The notes: generated by a model from the letters alone, not told the origin. DNA of 64,000 bases from Bdellovibrionales bacterium (GCA_947380295.1 CANCQK010000002.1:136557-200556); one strand, 5' to 3'; shown: positions 7,826-17,566, counted from the stretch's first letter. Numbers and translations: made by a program.

Positions 7826-9007
7826 TTACTGAATCGATTGCCCTAAAATTTCAGCTATGCCCAGACTCCATGGTAAGCAACGGACACCTTCAATCATCTG
7901 GGGATGAGGATCGTTTGAGAGATAATACAAATGCGATGTAAATTCAGTTCCGAATTTTGAGAGCTTCCTTACCTCGACCTCGTCTACTTGGTTTGAGGAT
8001 TTAATTTCAATGAAAATGAGGTTTTTTCCGAGAGATAAGACAAGATCCACCTCAGCACCTTCTTTCGTGCAAAGGTAGCTCAGTCTATAGTTGGTCTCCA
8101 GGTATTGATTCATTCTATAGAACTCGAGAATCACGAAATGTTCAAAGGTCTCGCCATAATATGAAGTTCCTGGTACCGGCGGAGAATGAGTCGCTCCTTC
8201 TAGTGCTCTTTTAACGCCGATATCAAAATAATAAAATTTTGGTGATAGAAGCTGACTCTTTCTGAGTGAACGATGAAACGCTGGAAGCCGAAATCCCAGA
8301 TAGGTATCTTCGATGACGTCATAGTATTGTTTTACAGTTTTAGAGTCGATTCCAAGCTCCCGTCCAATTTTTGTGTAATTTAGGATCTTGGAGTTCATCT
8401 GCGCGGCAATTTCAAGAAATTCACGGTAGGGTTCAATGTTTTTTACTAGATGTTCAAGTTGAACCTCAAGTTTCACGTAATTGCGAATATAGCTCTGAAG
8501 GTACTTAGTCTTGTCTTGTTTGTCGCGAAAAGCCCGCAAGGAAGGGAGACTGCCGAAAGTGAGAGTTGTTTGTAAATCAAACTCTTCTCGTAGTTCTGTT
8601 GCAGTCAAGGGGAAGAGCCGATATTCAAATGCCCTTCCCGCTAAAAGATTTGCCCCGTGCTGCTTTAATTTTCGACTACTCGAGCCTGACAAGATGAACT
8701 TCACTCTCTTCTTTTCAATGAGAGAATGAACGATATCCAGAAGTCGAGGAATTTTCTGAATCTCGTCGAGAATCACCCACTCTAAGCGCCCAGTTTCCAA
8801 ATACGCTAAAATTTCAGATTGAAGGCTACTCGGCCTCCTGCGGAGTCGCTCTTCAGTTTCATCGTCCAAGAGGTCATAGAAGAGAACGCATTCAGGGGCA
8901 AATTTGGGAAGAAACTGCTCTCGAATAAAGGTCGATTTGCCGGTGCCGCGCGCTCCAAAAAGGAAAAAACTTGAATAATGAGAGGGGGTTAGCAGTCTGT
9001 GGATCAT
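7826..9007 (-). CDS. AAA ATPase with DUF4143 domain
   Basis: This is a P-loop ATPase of the AAA_14 / DUF4143 family, common in bacteria and archaea with no settled function. Walker A is GARGTGKST near residues 18-26, Walker B is WVILDEIQKIP near 77-87, and the following LSGSSSRKL is the sensor segment. The C-terminal half holds EGAEVDLVLSLGKNLIFIEIKSS in broken form: GAEVDLVL followed by FIEIKS, a PD-(D/E)XK-like nuclease signature. Length (393) is normal. It is transcribed opposite to its left neighbour, stands alone, and its 3' end touches a transposase remnant, so it is likely an acquired gene. Family certain; role unknown. Confidence 0.9.
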   Translation of the reverse strand: MIHRLLTPSHYSSFFLFGARGTGKSTFIREQFLPKFAPECVLFYDLLDDETEERLRRRPSSLQSEILAYLETGRLEWVILDEIQKIPRLLDIVHSLIEKKRVKFILSGSSSRKLKQHGANLLAGRAFEYRLFPLTATELREEFDLQTTLTFGSLPSLRAFRDKQDKTKYLQSYIRNYVKLEVQLEHLVKNIEPYREFLEIAAQMNSKILNYTKIGRELGIDSKTVKQYYDVIEDTYLGFRLPAFHRSLRKSQLLSPKFYYFDIGVKRALEGATHSPPVPGTSYYGETFEHFVILEFYRMNQYLETNYRLSYLCTKEGAEVDLVLSLGKNLIFIEIKSSNQVDEVEVRKLSKFGTEFTSHLYYLSNDPHPQMIEGVRCLPWSLGIAEILGQSIQ

Positions 9008-9135
9008 ACTCCATAATAGTCGACGATTTAAGGAGTCCAGTCAAGGGCGAAAGTACCTGAAAGGGGGCGTCTTTTGTTGGAGGGACGGAGCTCTGTGATT
9101 TTTTGAGAATTAGACCCAGTTCTTTCTGTTGCCTG

Positions 9136-9948
9136 CTACTTTCCCGCTTTGGATAGAAAAAACTCGATTCTTCCTCCTTCGATAAAAAACTGTCCACGCT
9201 TTTCGTAGAGAGGTGGCGTCAGTGGGCGGAGTTTTTCCGATCGTGTTACGAAGCTCCAGAGAATGGGTTCTTGTTGACTAAAGTAGTCTGGATTTGTTTT
9301 CGCCCACTGAGGAAGGTAATCATTGGCTTGGGGGGGGATGATTTTTGGAAATTTGACGTTCTTGAATTGAAACGCGTGAGCTCGAATGACATACTGCCCC
9401 TGCTGGCTGGAGGAGGCTCGATCGAGCCGCTCGACTTCAACTAATCGCATGAGGTTTTCTTTCCAGGACCGTGTCCAAGCTTCGATGTGTGCCGGAGTTC
9501 CGCTGACTCGAATTTGAAAGGGGATCTCTTGGGCAAGTTGTTGAGGCTTAGGACGAAAAAAACCATCGCGATGGGAGAGAGTCTTAGGCATGGGTGCCGA
9601 CGCGTAAGCCGCAGGTTTGCAGAGTTTGAATTCAAGCAACCTAATCTGGGCTTCTTGGGCACTTTCAGTGAGTTGCTTTTTTAGGGTGTCGAGCTGGGGA
9701 GAAAATGGAATTCGTTCGTAGATCTTAAGGGCAGCAATCGTGCGACCTTGTTTTGCGAGATCAGCAGCATCCACCTTTTGATTGCGGATGAGTAGGTCAA
9801 ATTCATTATAGAGGTTTTCTAAATGGTAACGGAGAGAGCGGCGTTGAGAATCCGAAAGTATTTGCGTCGAGGATTGAGCAAGATTCAGCGTTGGAACAGT
9901 GGTCAGATTCAAGGCCAAGAGTATCAGACTGATTTTTTTGAAGGTCAT
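9136..9948 (-). CDS. Secreted hypothetical protein
   Basis: This protein of about 270 residues starts with a clear signal peptide (MTFKKISLILLALNLTTVP, then cleavage near NLAQSS). I chose the ATG at 9948 over an earlier in-frame start at 9987 because it places the signal at the N-terminus. The mature part is a helical stretch (residues ~35-105, heptad-like, perhaps coiled coil), then a beta-rich segment. It has no family I recognise. Its coding strand carries a run of eight C (9330-9337), a possible slippage site. It is divergent from uvrD, with which it shares a short intergenic region. Confidence 0.7.
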   Translation of the reverse strand: MTFKKISLILLALNLTTVPTLNLAQSSTQILSDSQRRSLRYHLENLYNEFDLLIRNQKVDAADLAKQGRTIAALKIYERIPFSPQLDTLKKQLTESAQEAQIRLLEFKLCKPAAYASAPMPKTLSHRDGFFRPKPQQLAQEIPFQIRVSGTPAHIEAWTRSWKENLMRLVEVERLDRASSSQQGQYVIRAHAFQFKNVKFPKIIPPQANDYLPQWAKTNPDYFSQQEPILWSFVTRSEKLRPLTPPLYEKRGQFFIEGGRIEFFLSKAGK

Positions 9949-10010
9949 GAAGGGGTTTTCCTTTGTGATGTGGTCCGCTCTCAACACCTTTCTTTTTTAA
10001 TGGCGATCTG

Positions 10011-12146
10011 ATGGCAGTCAATTTGAATCATCTCAATGCGCAGCAGCGCGAAGCAGTTCTTTATCCTCTGGGGCCGCTCTTAATTTTGGCTGGCGCTGGG
10101 AGCGGCAAGACGAGCACGATGGCTTACCGCATCGCGCATCTTATTGCGGAACGTCATGTGCCGGGCCATGCCATTTTAGGGCTTTCTTTTACAAATAAAG
10201 CTGCGATGGAGCTGAGAGAGCGTGTCATCAAGCTAGTGACCCAAAGCGCTGGACGAAAAGCGGTGAGAGGTTTGAAGATCACTACTTTTCATAGTCTGTG
10301 TGCGAGGCTGCTCCGAGCCCACTCCGACCAAATTGGATTTCAGAATAATTTTACCATTCTCGATCAGAATGATCAGCTCGATGTTCTTAAGCAAGTCTTG
10401 AGAAATATTCGCCTGGACGACCGCAAATTTGATCCTCAAGTCATTCTTTTCGAAATTGGCCAGGCCAAGAATCGTTTTCTCTCGGGCGAACAGGCGGAAC
10501 AGTTTTTCTTGGAGTCAGGCCGCATGGCTTCGGACTACGCTTTGGCAGCTGCGTCGAGTTTTCAGAAATACCAAGAGCAACTCAAAGTTCTCAATGCGAT
10601 GGACTTTGATGATTTGATTTTTCAGACGGTGCATTTACTCGAAACTCAAGAGGATGTCCGCGAGCAATACAATTTGATGTTTAGACATATTCTGGTGGAT
10701 GAGTATCAAGATACCAATCCCGCACAGTTTAAAATCATTCGCCTTCTCACTCAACGTCAGCAGAATATCTGTGTGGTCGGCGACGACGATCAATCGATCT
10801 ACTCTTGGCGAGGAGCTGACCCCGCTCATATTTTACAGTTTTCAAAGTACTATCCAGAGGCGCATACGATTGCATTGGAACAAAATTATAGAAGTACCTC
10901 TCGCATTTTAGAGGCAGCCAATAAAGTGATCGAGAGAAATAAAGAGCGCTATCCTAAACGCCTCTGGTCAGAGCGCGGTGAGGGAGAGCCCCTGACTGAG
11001 GTGGTGTTAGAAGAGGATCGAGCTGAGGCTGAGTTTGTCGCTGAAGAAATTCTCCGGCGCTCCCGCGATCAGAGTGCTGCATGGAAAGATTTTGCAATTC
11101 TCTATCGATCGAACTCCCAGTCTCGCGTTTTTGAAGAGGCGTTGAGGCGAAACGTGATCCCCTATCATATCATCGGCGGTCTTTCGTTTTTGGAGCGAAA
11201 AGAAGTTAAAGACGTACTCAGTTACTGGCGACTCATTGCGAATCCTAAGGACGACGCTTCTCTACGGAGAATCATTAACTGGCCAGCCCGAGGGATTGGC
11301 CGAACTTCGATTGAAACTTTAGGGAGCTACTCCTTCGAGAATCAGCTGCCGATTTTTGAAGTACTCCCAAAGGCCGAAGAACTTACTCCTAAGGCTGGAT
11401 CCAAAGTGCTGGCTTTTTATCGGTTGATGATGAGTCTCAAGGAAGAACTCGATGGGTGCCCACCCTCCAATGAGGCCGTTTCTAGTTGGGCTAAACGGTC
11501 TCTGGAAAAAATCCAAGCCAAGAAGGCCATCGAAGAAGAGTGTGATGATCCTGTCCAGGCTGGACGCAAATGGGAAAATGTCGAGGAGTTGATCCACTCG
11601 GTCGGCCAGTTTCAGTTCAGTGCCGATGATCCGATTGAAGAGTTGAATGCTCCTCCGAGCAATGGCACGCAGTTTCTCCGTGAGTTCATTAATCGCATGA
11701 CTTTGGAGGTTCAAGAATCGGAGAAGGAGAAGGAGGAGGACGCGGAAACTCAAAAAAACAAAGTGACATTATTGACCCTCCACGGAGCTAAAGGTCTAGA
11801 GTATCCGATTGTTTTCTTGGTCGGGTTTGAAGATGGATTTCTGCCTCATAAACGAACCGTCGAAGAAGCTACAGATCTAGGTGAAGAACGTCGTCTTTGC
11901 TACGTCGGCATCACTCGTGCTCGAGATCATCTCTTTTTGACTCGTGCAAAAAATCGGATTCGTTTTGGTAAACCCGTCCCACGCAATCCAAGTCGATTTT
12001 TGGATGAGATCCCTACGGATCTCATCGTGCGCATTGATCACTCGACTTCGCCTGACCTCACCTCAAAAGCCGCAAAAGATGCTCACGAGGAAAAAGTCAA
12101 AAATTATCTGGCTGGAATTAGGGCCCAATTAACCAAAGATGATTAA
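10011..12146 (+). CDS. ATP-dependent DNA helicase, UvrD/PcrA/Rep family
   Basis: This is a superfamily 1A 3'-5' DNA helicase. In order it has the Q motif (LNAQQREAV), Walker A AGAGSGKTS near residue 27, motif II DEYQDTN, motif III VGDDDQSIYSWRGA, motif IV LEQNYRS, motif V LTLHGAKGLEYPIVF and motif VI EERRLCYVGITRA. At 711 residues it is the usual length for UvrD/PcrA. UvrD works in nucleotide excision and mismatch repair, and PcrA in plasmid replication and RecA removal; sequence alone does not separate them here, so no symbol is given. It is convergent with the Rsm22-type gene, 34 bases apart. Confidence 0.95.
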   Translation: MAVNLNHLNAQQREAVLYPLGPLLILAGAGSGKTSTMAYRIAHLIAERHVPGHAILGLSFTNKAAMELRERVIKLVTQSAGRKAVRGLKITTFHSLCARLLRAHSDQIGFQNNFTILDQNDQLDVLKQVLRNIRLDDRKFDPQVILFEIGQAKNRFLSGEQAEQFFLESGRMASDYALAAASSFQKYQEQLKVLNAMDFDDLIFQTVHLLETQEDVREQYNLMFRHILVDEYQDTNPAQFKIIRLLTQRQQNICVVGDDDQSIYSWRGADPAHILQFSKYYPEAHTIALEQNYRSTSRILEAANKVIERNKERYPKRLWSERGEGEPLTEVVLEEDRAEAEFVAEEILRRSRDQSAAWKDFAILYRSNSQSRVFEEALRRNVIPYHIIGGLSFLERKEVKDVLSYWRLIANPKDDASLRRIINWPARGIGRTSIETLGSYSFENQLPIFEVLPKAEELTPKAGSKVLAFYRLMMSLKEELDGCPPSNEAVSSWAKRSLEKIQAKKAIEEECDDPVQAGRKWENVEELIHSVGQFQFSADDPIEELNAPPSNGTQFLREFINRMTLEVQESEKEKEEDAETQKNKVTLLTLHGAKGLEYPIVFLVGFEDGFLPHKRTVEEATDLGEERRLCYVGITRARDHLFLTRAKNRIRFGKPVPRNPSRFLDEIPTDLIVRIDHSTSPDLTSKAAKDAHEEKVKNYLAGIRAQLTKDD

Positions 12147-12180
12147 ATTTTGTTGATTAGGTTTGATTCAGTTTCGATCA

Positions 12181-13413
12181 TCATTCGATGATTTCGGGCT
12201 TACCTTCTACGCGCGATGCATTCACATCTCCACGGAGTTCGGAGCCAAGGAGGATATCTCCTCGCTGGATCAGTTGTTCGGTACGCAGTCGAGCGCGGCG
12301 TTTCCCGTCTTGGCCACAGGTGAAAAACTCCAGATCCCTGCCCTCTGAGTGGGCTGGGCTGACCAGTCGATGACGTTTGTTTTCGGGTGCGCGCTTTAAG
12401 GCAGGCAAAACTTCTTCTCTGGATCTTCGCGTTTTGTGAATCACTAGGTAGCTAAACGGCAAGGACTTGCGATCTAGCCCGGCGAGTTGGTCGAGTTTTC
12501 TGAGATAAGGAGGGCGCCACCAGGTCACTTCTTCATGGCACCAGTCTTCAGGGTTCTCTAATGCGCCACAGGTTTGATGGCCCAGGCAAGGGAGTAAGAT
12601 GAGCAAGTCATCCCGTTTGCGTCGCTTTTGCTCGAGGAGAATTGCTTTTCTCAGTTCTAAGAGTTTTCGAGATTGGAGCTTGAGTGCTGGCTCCATGAGG
12701 ATGACCAGACCCTCGTCTTCGAGGTGTTGGTCCCAGGCGTCGAGCAGGAGTGGAGCGAGAGCTTGAGGGGTGATTTCGAGCTCATTCAAATAATAGCTCA
12801 TGATCCATAAGTTAAAATCTGGAGCACTTTTTGGGAGAAATCCTCGGTCCAAGTCAATTTTGCGATGAAACGTGCGGGTACCCCAGTCCGTTGAACCCAA
12901 ATTCTGGGTGTAGACTTGTGCCCAGCGAGCACCCATTTCAAGCATCGCTTGGTCTTGTTCTATTAGTGCCCAGTTCGCGGATAGGGGAGCTCCGACGCTG
13001 GCAAATTTTTCTCCTGCGGCAATTCCGCACATTCCGGAGGCAGGTCCTGCACCGAATTCAATTCCCCGCATCGTCTTCGGCTTCCATCTAAATCCGAGCC
13101 GTGAAAGTTCTGCCCAGATGGACGCCATGCGGAACAAGTTGCAAGGCATAAAATACAGGAAATAAGCGAGCCTTAGATTTTGAGGATTCGAGCTGTCCTT
13201 CCAGTAAGCAGGTAAGCTACTCGCTTGATTTTTGTCCTCACGATTAAAAAGTTGAGAAAGCTTAAGAATGTGAGGAATCACAGCTCGGGCCAAAAACCGG
13301 TTGGAGCCGAGGGTCGTCTCTGGTGGAAGGAGGTTTTCTTGAGTGATAAAATCAGAAATGAGACGTTCAAACTCACTCCCAAAGGCCAAAGATAAAGGCT
13401 CAGGTACTTTCAT
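12181..13413 (-). CDS. Rsm22-type methyltransferase family protein
   Basis: This protein of 410 residues resembles the Rsm22/METTL17 family, which acts on the small ribosomal subunit. It has a Rossmann SAM region (MRGIEFGAGPASGMCGIAAG, residues ~118-137), the acidic strand DFNLWIMSYYLNEL, and the family's cysteine-rich stretch (LLPCLGHQTCG, then EDWCHEE) followed by LPFSYLVIHK. In mitochondrial Rsm22/METTL17 four cysteines bind an iron-sulphur cluster; some of these are visible here. The family is less common in bacteria than the RsmA/B group. The exact rRNA target is unknown. It reads opposite to uvrD and shares a 70-base divergent region with the carboxylase-like gene. Confidence 0.75.
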   Translation of the reverse strand: MKVPEPLSLAFGSEFERLISDFITQENLLPPETTLGSNRFLARAVIPHILKLSQLFNREDKNQASSLPAYWKDSSNPQNLRLAYFLYFMPCNLFRMASIWAELSRLGFRWKPKTMRGIEFGAGPASGMCGIAAGEKFASVGAPLSANWALIEQDQAMLEMGARWAQVYTQNLGSTDWGTRTFHRKIDLDRGFLPKSAPDFNLWIMSYYLNELEITPQALAPLLLDAWDQHLEDEGLVILMEPALKLQSRKLLELRKAILLEQKRRKRDDLLILLPCLGHQTCGALENPEDWCHEEVTWWRPPYLRKLDQLAGLDRKSLPFSYLVIHKTRRSREEVLPALKRAPENKRHRLVSPAHSEGRDLEFFTCGQDGKRRARLRTEQLIQRGDILLGSELRGDVNASRVEGKPEIIE

Positions 13414-13483
13414 TCATTCTTAGTACCACAGCTGTTGAAACACGGTAGCCTTTGTTCACGGGCTGAGATAGTTTGTCGCGAGC

Positions 13484-15478
13484 ATGCGGTCCCGTTGTAA
13501 GATTTTAGTTTTAGGACAACCCGTTACTGCTCAAGTCATCAGCCAAAGACTGAGAGCCCTCGGCTACGAAACGTTCTTGCAAACTGCGGTAGGTCTTGAT
13601 CGACTCCCTCCGGTGGGTGAGCAAGAAAGCCTGCGGGTTCTTAAGGATGTTTTGGTCGAATTTGTCTCGCAGATTGGCACTGAGTCGGGAAATATCGGGC
13701 TGGTTCATCCTGGAGTGTCGGCTTGGGCAGAACGCCCTGAGCTGATTCCGCTCGCTCGCAGATTGGATCTGAGGGTCATCGGGCCGCCTGCTCGTATTCA
13801 ATATCTTTTTGGAAATCAGCTTTTTTTGTTAGGCGAGGCTGAAAAGTTAGGCGTTCCCAATCTGATTCAGTCGGTCGATCCCATGTACACTGTGCGCGAG
13901 CTGGAAGAGTTCTTGGCCCGTAGCGGACAGAAATTCCCGTTCGTCCTCCGAGCCGTCCGAGGGAGTGGAAGCTTGAGTAGTGTTTTGGTTCGCGACGAAA
14001 CGTTCCTGACCACTCAACTGACTCATTGGTTTGAGCAGTTGAGGCGGAGCTTGGGTGAAGTGATTTTTATTGTAGAAAGACATATCGAAGGGGCCCGTCA
14101 GGTTCTGGTCCCATTTGTTCGTTTTAGAAATGGGCGGATTCAGATTTTTCCAACGTCGGATGTGTCGCTTCAAAGTCGTCATCGCAAGTTGGTTGAGTTT
14201 TGTCCAGCGCCCTCGTTGGATCCCCAAGTTCAAATGGTATTGAGGCAATGGACCGCACATCTGACTGAGCGCTTTGAATATGTGGGACTTGGTCACTTTG
14301 AATTTCTGGTTGATGGAACTCGCATCTTTTTGAAGTCGGGTGCAACCCGATTAAACACGGGATTTCATCTTTGGGAAGAAATCGCAGGAACCAACGCGTT
14401 GGCCTGGCAAATGGCCGCAGCAGATCTGCAAGCAATTCATCCTGAAATTCCTCCCGAAATGATTTCTCGAGATCGCTGGAGACAGGGCTTAATGCTGAAG
14501 ATTCTGTGTGAGGACTCACGTCTCTTGCTGCCTCGACCTGGAGTTTTGGCTGAGTCGTCCTTGCCGGCTTTACCGACGCAAGAGCCCGAAGAGCTTCAGT
14601 TTGTGCAAAACTATGTGCCTGGTCAAAGAGTTGATCCTGATGATTCAGGCACTGTGGCTCATCTGTATGCATTTTCAACCGGTGTTGAACGGGCCGTGAA
14701 TTTGGGATACCGCGCTCTTCATAGAGCTTGGTTTGCCGGTGGTCTTCAAACGAATGAGCGTTTTCTGACTGAGTTGACGAGTCATCCCTGGGTCAGGGAG
14801 GGCATGTTTCACTCTGAGTTTGTTGACGAAGAGTTTCTCCCTGCGTGTGTTCAGCCTGCAGAATGGTTACCTGTCATCGTCCAGGCTGTTTCCCAGCACA
14901 CTGTTTGGAGTGGTTCGTCCGAAGCGATCATTTGGGCAGTGAATGGACGAAAAGTTTCTAGTTTAAGTGAGGGTGGTATGAAATGGCGTTGGGTGGGGCA
15001 GCCACGCTATTGGATTGAAAACGGTTTGCCCGGAGTATCGGGCGAAATCGAGCGACTTGACTCGGCAGGTGCTGAGGCAAGTGAAGACGAGCAGTTACTG
15101 CGAATTTGTGCCTTTCCGCTGGAGGAAGGTCGCTGGAATGTAAGGCTGGGGACTTGGTACTATAACTTACGAAGATTGCCGAGCCGTTCATCCGATCAGC
15201 CGATTCGGCGGATCAGCGAGGAGCCTTCAGTTGCTGCTCCAGTCGTACTGACTCATTCAAAGCTTCATGCACTCGTGACGGGTCGAGTTCAGGCACTCTT
15301 TTTTCGCGAGGGTGCTACGGCCAATGCTCGGCAACCTGTGTTGATGATCGAGTCGTTAGGGTCCTACGTGGCGCATTCTCTCCCTTTTAGTATTCGAGTG
15401 ACTCATTGGCGAGTGAGTGCTAATGATCAAGTGATTATCGGCCAAATCCTAGCAGAATTTGAAGTTTTACCAAGCTAA
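13484..15478 (+). CDS. Biotin-carboxylase-like protein with lost catalytic and biotin sites
   Basis: At 664 residues this has the layout of acyl-CoA carboxylase alpha subunits: biotin carboxylase N-domain, ATP-grasp, a middle region, and a C-terminal biotinyl-like domain. Relics are clear: IGLVHPGVSAWAERPELI, SLQSRHRKLVEFCPAPSLDPQ (normally IQRRHQKxIExAPAP), and VTGRVQALFFREGATANARQP. Key residues are gone: the Gly-rich ATP loop reads RAVRGSGSLSS, the ExNxRxQVEH catalytic segment reads KSGATRLNTGFH (Arg kept, Glu/Asn/Gln changed), and the biotin-attachment AMKM motif is SLGS, with Gly626 at the lysine position. So it cannot carry biotin by the normal route. The reading frame is intact and long, so it is probably a repurposed paralogue, not a decaying gene. 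Confidence 0.75.
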   Translation: MRSRCKILVLGQPVTAQVISQRLRALGYETFLQTAVGLDRLPPVGEQESLRVLKDVLVEFVSQIGTESGNIGLVHPGVSAWAERPELIPLARRLDLRVIGPPARIQYLFGNQLFLLGEAEKLGVPNLIQSVDPMYTVRELEEFLARSGQKFPFVLRAVRGSGSLSSVLVRDETFLTTQLTHWFEQLRRSLGEVIFIVERHIEGARQVLVPFVRFRNGRIQIFPTSDVSLQSRHRKLVEFCPAPSLDPQVQMVLRQWTAHLTERFEYVGLGHFEFLVDGTRIFLKSGATRLNTGFHLWEEIAGTNALAWQMAAADLQAIHPEIPPEMISRDRWRQGLMLKILCEDSRLLLPRPGVLAESSLPALPTQEPEELQFVQNYVPGQRVDPDDSGTVAHLYAFSTGVERAVNLGYRALHRAWFAGGLQTNERFLTELTSHPWVREGMFHSEFVDEEFLPACVQPAEWLPVIVQAVSQHTVWSGSSEAIIWAVNGRKVSSLSEGGMKWRWVGQPRYWIENGLPGVSGEIERLDSAGAEASEDEQLLRICAFPLEEGRWNVRLGTWYYNLRRLPSRSSDQPIRRISEEPSVAAPVVLTHSKLHALVTGRVQALFFREGATANARQPVLMIESLGSYVAHSLPFSIRVTHWRVSANDQVIIGQILAEFEVLPS

Positions 15479-15492
15479 GAGGGGAGTTTGTT

Positions 15493-15801
15493 ATGCCTAG
15501 CTACCAACGCCAAGTTGAAATTCCAGGTCGGAGCTCACAAGAACTCTATGACTGCATCTCAAAAGATATCGAAAAGTTTCTCTCCAAGTCTCCAATTGGG
15601 AAATTCGATGTTGAGAGAGACCCTGGAAAAAAAGAATTGCGGATTAAAGGGAATATTTTTTCGGCGACTCTGATTTGTCTCGAAGCGAAGATGCAGCTGA
15701 ATGCTCAGCTCAGTCTCATGGCGATGCCATTTAAGTCCAAGCTCGATGACGGAATTAATCATTGGTTGTCCAAGACTTTCAATTTGACGAACCTCGAGTG
15801 A
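15493..15801 (+). CDS. Small hypothetical, PHA-system-like
   Basis: A 102-residue protein with GGGGAG upstream of an ATG, 14 bases after the carboxylase-like gene and 19 before murJ, so in an operon. It has no signal or TM segment. The pattern, a basic N-terminus with VEIPGRSSQELY, then alternating strands and a C-terminal amphipathic helix (SKLDDGINHWLSKTF), is like the short polyhydroxyalkanoate-system / SRPBCC-like proteins. That resemblance is weak. It could be a regulator or chaperone; I do not know. Confidence 0.6.
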   Translation: MPSYQRQVEIPGRSSQELYDCISKDIEKFLSKSPIGKFDVERDPGKKELRIKGNIFSATLICLEAKMQLNAQLSLMAMPFKSKLDDGINHWLSKTFNLTNLE

Positions 15802-15820
15802 TCTTGCACTCTGAGTGCCT

Positions 15821-17566
15821 ATGGCATTAGAGGGTGTAAGTCAGGGCGTGGATCAGTCTGAAGCTCAGGCTGTAGGTGGGTCCAAAACAACGCAAGCCCA
15901 TTCCTCATCGGGGGTATTGAAAGCCGCTGGTGCAATGGGGGCTGCGACTTTTTTAAGTCGGATTATGGGGCTGGTCAGAGAGCAAGTTTTTGCTTATCTC
16001 TTTGGTGCCGGCAATATGACAGACGCCTACCAGGTTGCATTTCGGATTCCTAACCTCCTCAGAGATCTCTTTGCAGAGGGTGCGATGAGCGCATCCTTGG
16101 TTCCTACATTTACACGGACTCGACACGAAGAAGGTGATGACCGCGCGTGGCGTGTGGTGGGCTTGGTATTTCGGGTGCTCTTGTCGCTCGTGGGCGTGCT
16201 CTCCATGATTGGAGTGATTTTTGCTCCGCAGCTAGTCAATCTTTACGCATCCGCTTTTCATCAAGTTCCGGGTAAGTTTGAACTCACTGTGAGAATGACC
16301 CGCGAAATGTTCCCCTTTTTTCCACTGGTAGCGCTTGCAGCCGCGTTTATGGGGATCTTGAATGCCTGTGGCGTGTTTTTTCTTCCAGCTTTTGCCTCTG
16401 CATTGTTTAATCTCGCCTCGGTACTCATTGGAGTGATCTTGGCACGAGTTTTCTCAACTTGGGGAGCAAACTGGGGCGTGCATCCCATCGAGGGCATGGC
16501 CGTTGGAGTCGTCGTGGGTGGCGCTGTTCAAGCATTTTGTCAACTGCCGAGCCTTTATAAAAAAGGGTATCGGTGGGTCACTCGGCGGGCCCAGGATCCA
16601 GTTTGGCACCAAGACCCGCGCCTAAGGCAGATGCTCTGGATGATGGTCCCGGGGACGGTGGGACTCGCTGCCACTCAAGTGAATCTTTTGGTGAATACCG
16701 TATTAGCTACTTCTCAAGGTCCCGGTGCGGTGTCCTGGCTCAATTACGCGTTCCGCTTGATGCAGTTTCCAATAGGAATATTTGGTGTTTCTCTGGCTTC
16801 AGCGACGTTGCCTCGGGTGTCCGAGCAGTGGGTGAAGAAAGATTTTTCGGCGGTGAATGATACCTTGACCCGAAGTCTGCGCATGGTCTTTGCTGTGAAC
16901 CTCCCTGCTTCTGCGGGGCTTGCGTTTTTGGGATTTCCGATCATTGAGCTCATTTTTCAGTATGGGCGCTTTCATCCTTCTGATGCCGAAGCAACTGCAC
17001 TTGCTTTGGCAATGTATTCCGTGGGTTTGACCGCTTATTCAGCGGTTAAGGTTTTGGTCCCAGCCTGCTATGCTATGGGAAATACTCGGATCCCTGTGAT
17101 TTCTAGTGTTCTGTCCGTAGGTTTGACTATTTTGCTAAATACTTGGATGGTCAAGCCCTTGGGCTATTGGGGGCTGGCTTTGGGTACCTCGATCGCAGCG
17201 ATTTTTAATGCGGCTTTTTTGCTGAATGCTCTCTACAAAATTTTGGGGGAGCGGGGCGAGAGAGTTCAAGTCAGGGCGATTTTGTCGGGTTTGTGCGCCT
17301 ATTCTGGGCTCGCTCTCTCGATGGGGTTTTTGTGTTATTTTTCTCACAAGGGACTGAGAGTCTGGATTTCCGACGAAGTGCTTGTTGAAAGTCTGGGCAA
17401 AGCTGGAGTGTGGATTGCTCGACTTTTACGAGTGGGAATCCTGATGGTCGAGGGTTTAACCTGGGTTTTGGTTTTGAGTTATTTTTTCAAACTCGAAGAA
17501 TTCCAAATTGCTTTCCATCTTTTTACTAAAAAATTCAAAAATAAGCTGAGTCGTAAGCAATCCTGA
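15821..17566 (+). CDS. murJ: Lipid II flippase MurJ
   Basis: This is an integral membrane flippase of the MOP superfamily that moves lipid II from cytoplasm to periplasm for peptidoglycan synthesis. The family opening is clear (SRIMGLVREQVFAYLFGAG and DAYQVAFRIPNLLRDLFAEGAMS), followed by about fourteen hydrophobic segments. The conserved MQFPIGIFGVSLASATLP lies near residue 305. About 35 polar residues precede the first helix, longer than in E. coli MurJ. The start is uncertain: GTG at 15815 or ATG at 15821. It follows the PHA-like small gene closely. Confidence 0.95.
   Translation: MALEGVSQGVDQSEAQAVGGSKTTQAHSSSGVLKAAGAMGAATFLSRIMGLVREQVFAYLFGAGNMTDAYQVAFRIPNLLRDLFAEGAMSASLVPTFTRTRHEEGDDRAWRVVGLVFRVLLSLVGVLSMIGVIFAPQLVNLYASAFHQVPGKFELTVRMTREMFPFFPLVALAAAFMGILNACGVFFLPAFASALFNLASVLIGVILARVFSTWGANWGVHPIEGMAVGVVVGGAVQAFCQLPSLYKKGYRWVTRRAQDPVWHQDPRLRQMLWMMVPGTVGLAATQVNLLVNTVLATSQGPGAVSWLNYAFRLMQFPIGIFGVSLASATLPRVSEQWVKKDFSAVNDTLTRSLRMVFAVNLPASAGLAFLGFPIIELIFQYGRFHPSDAEATALALAMYSVGLTAYSAVKVLVPACYAMGNTRIPVISSVLSVGLTILLNTWMVKPLGYWGLALGTSIAAIFNAAFLLNALYKILGERGERVQVRAILSGLCAYSGLALSMGFLCYFSHKGLRVWISDEVLVESLGKAGVWIARLLRVGILMVEGLTWVLVLSYFFKLEEFQIAFHLFTKKFKNKLSRKQS

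Noticed and set aside
14124-14678. A 184-codon open frame antisense to the carboxylase-like gene
   Set aside because: The sense frame has clear carboxylase relics; the antisense one has none.
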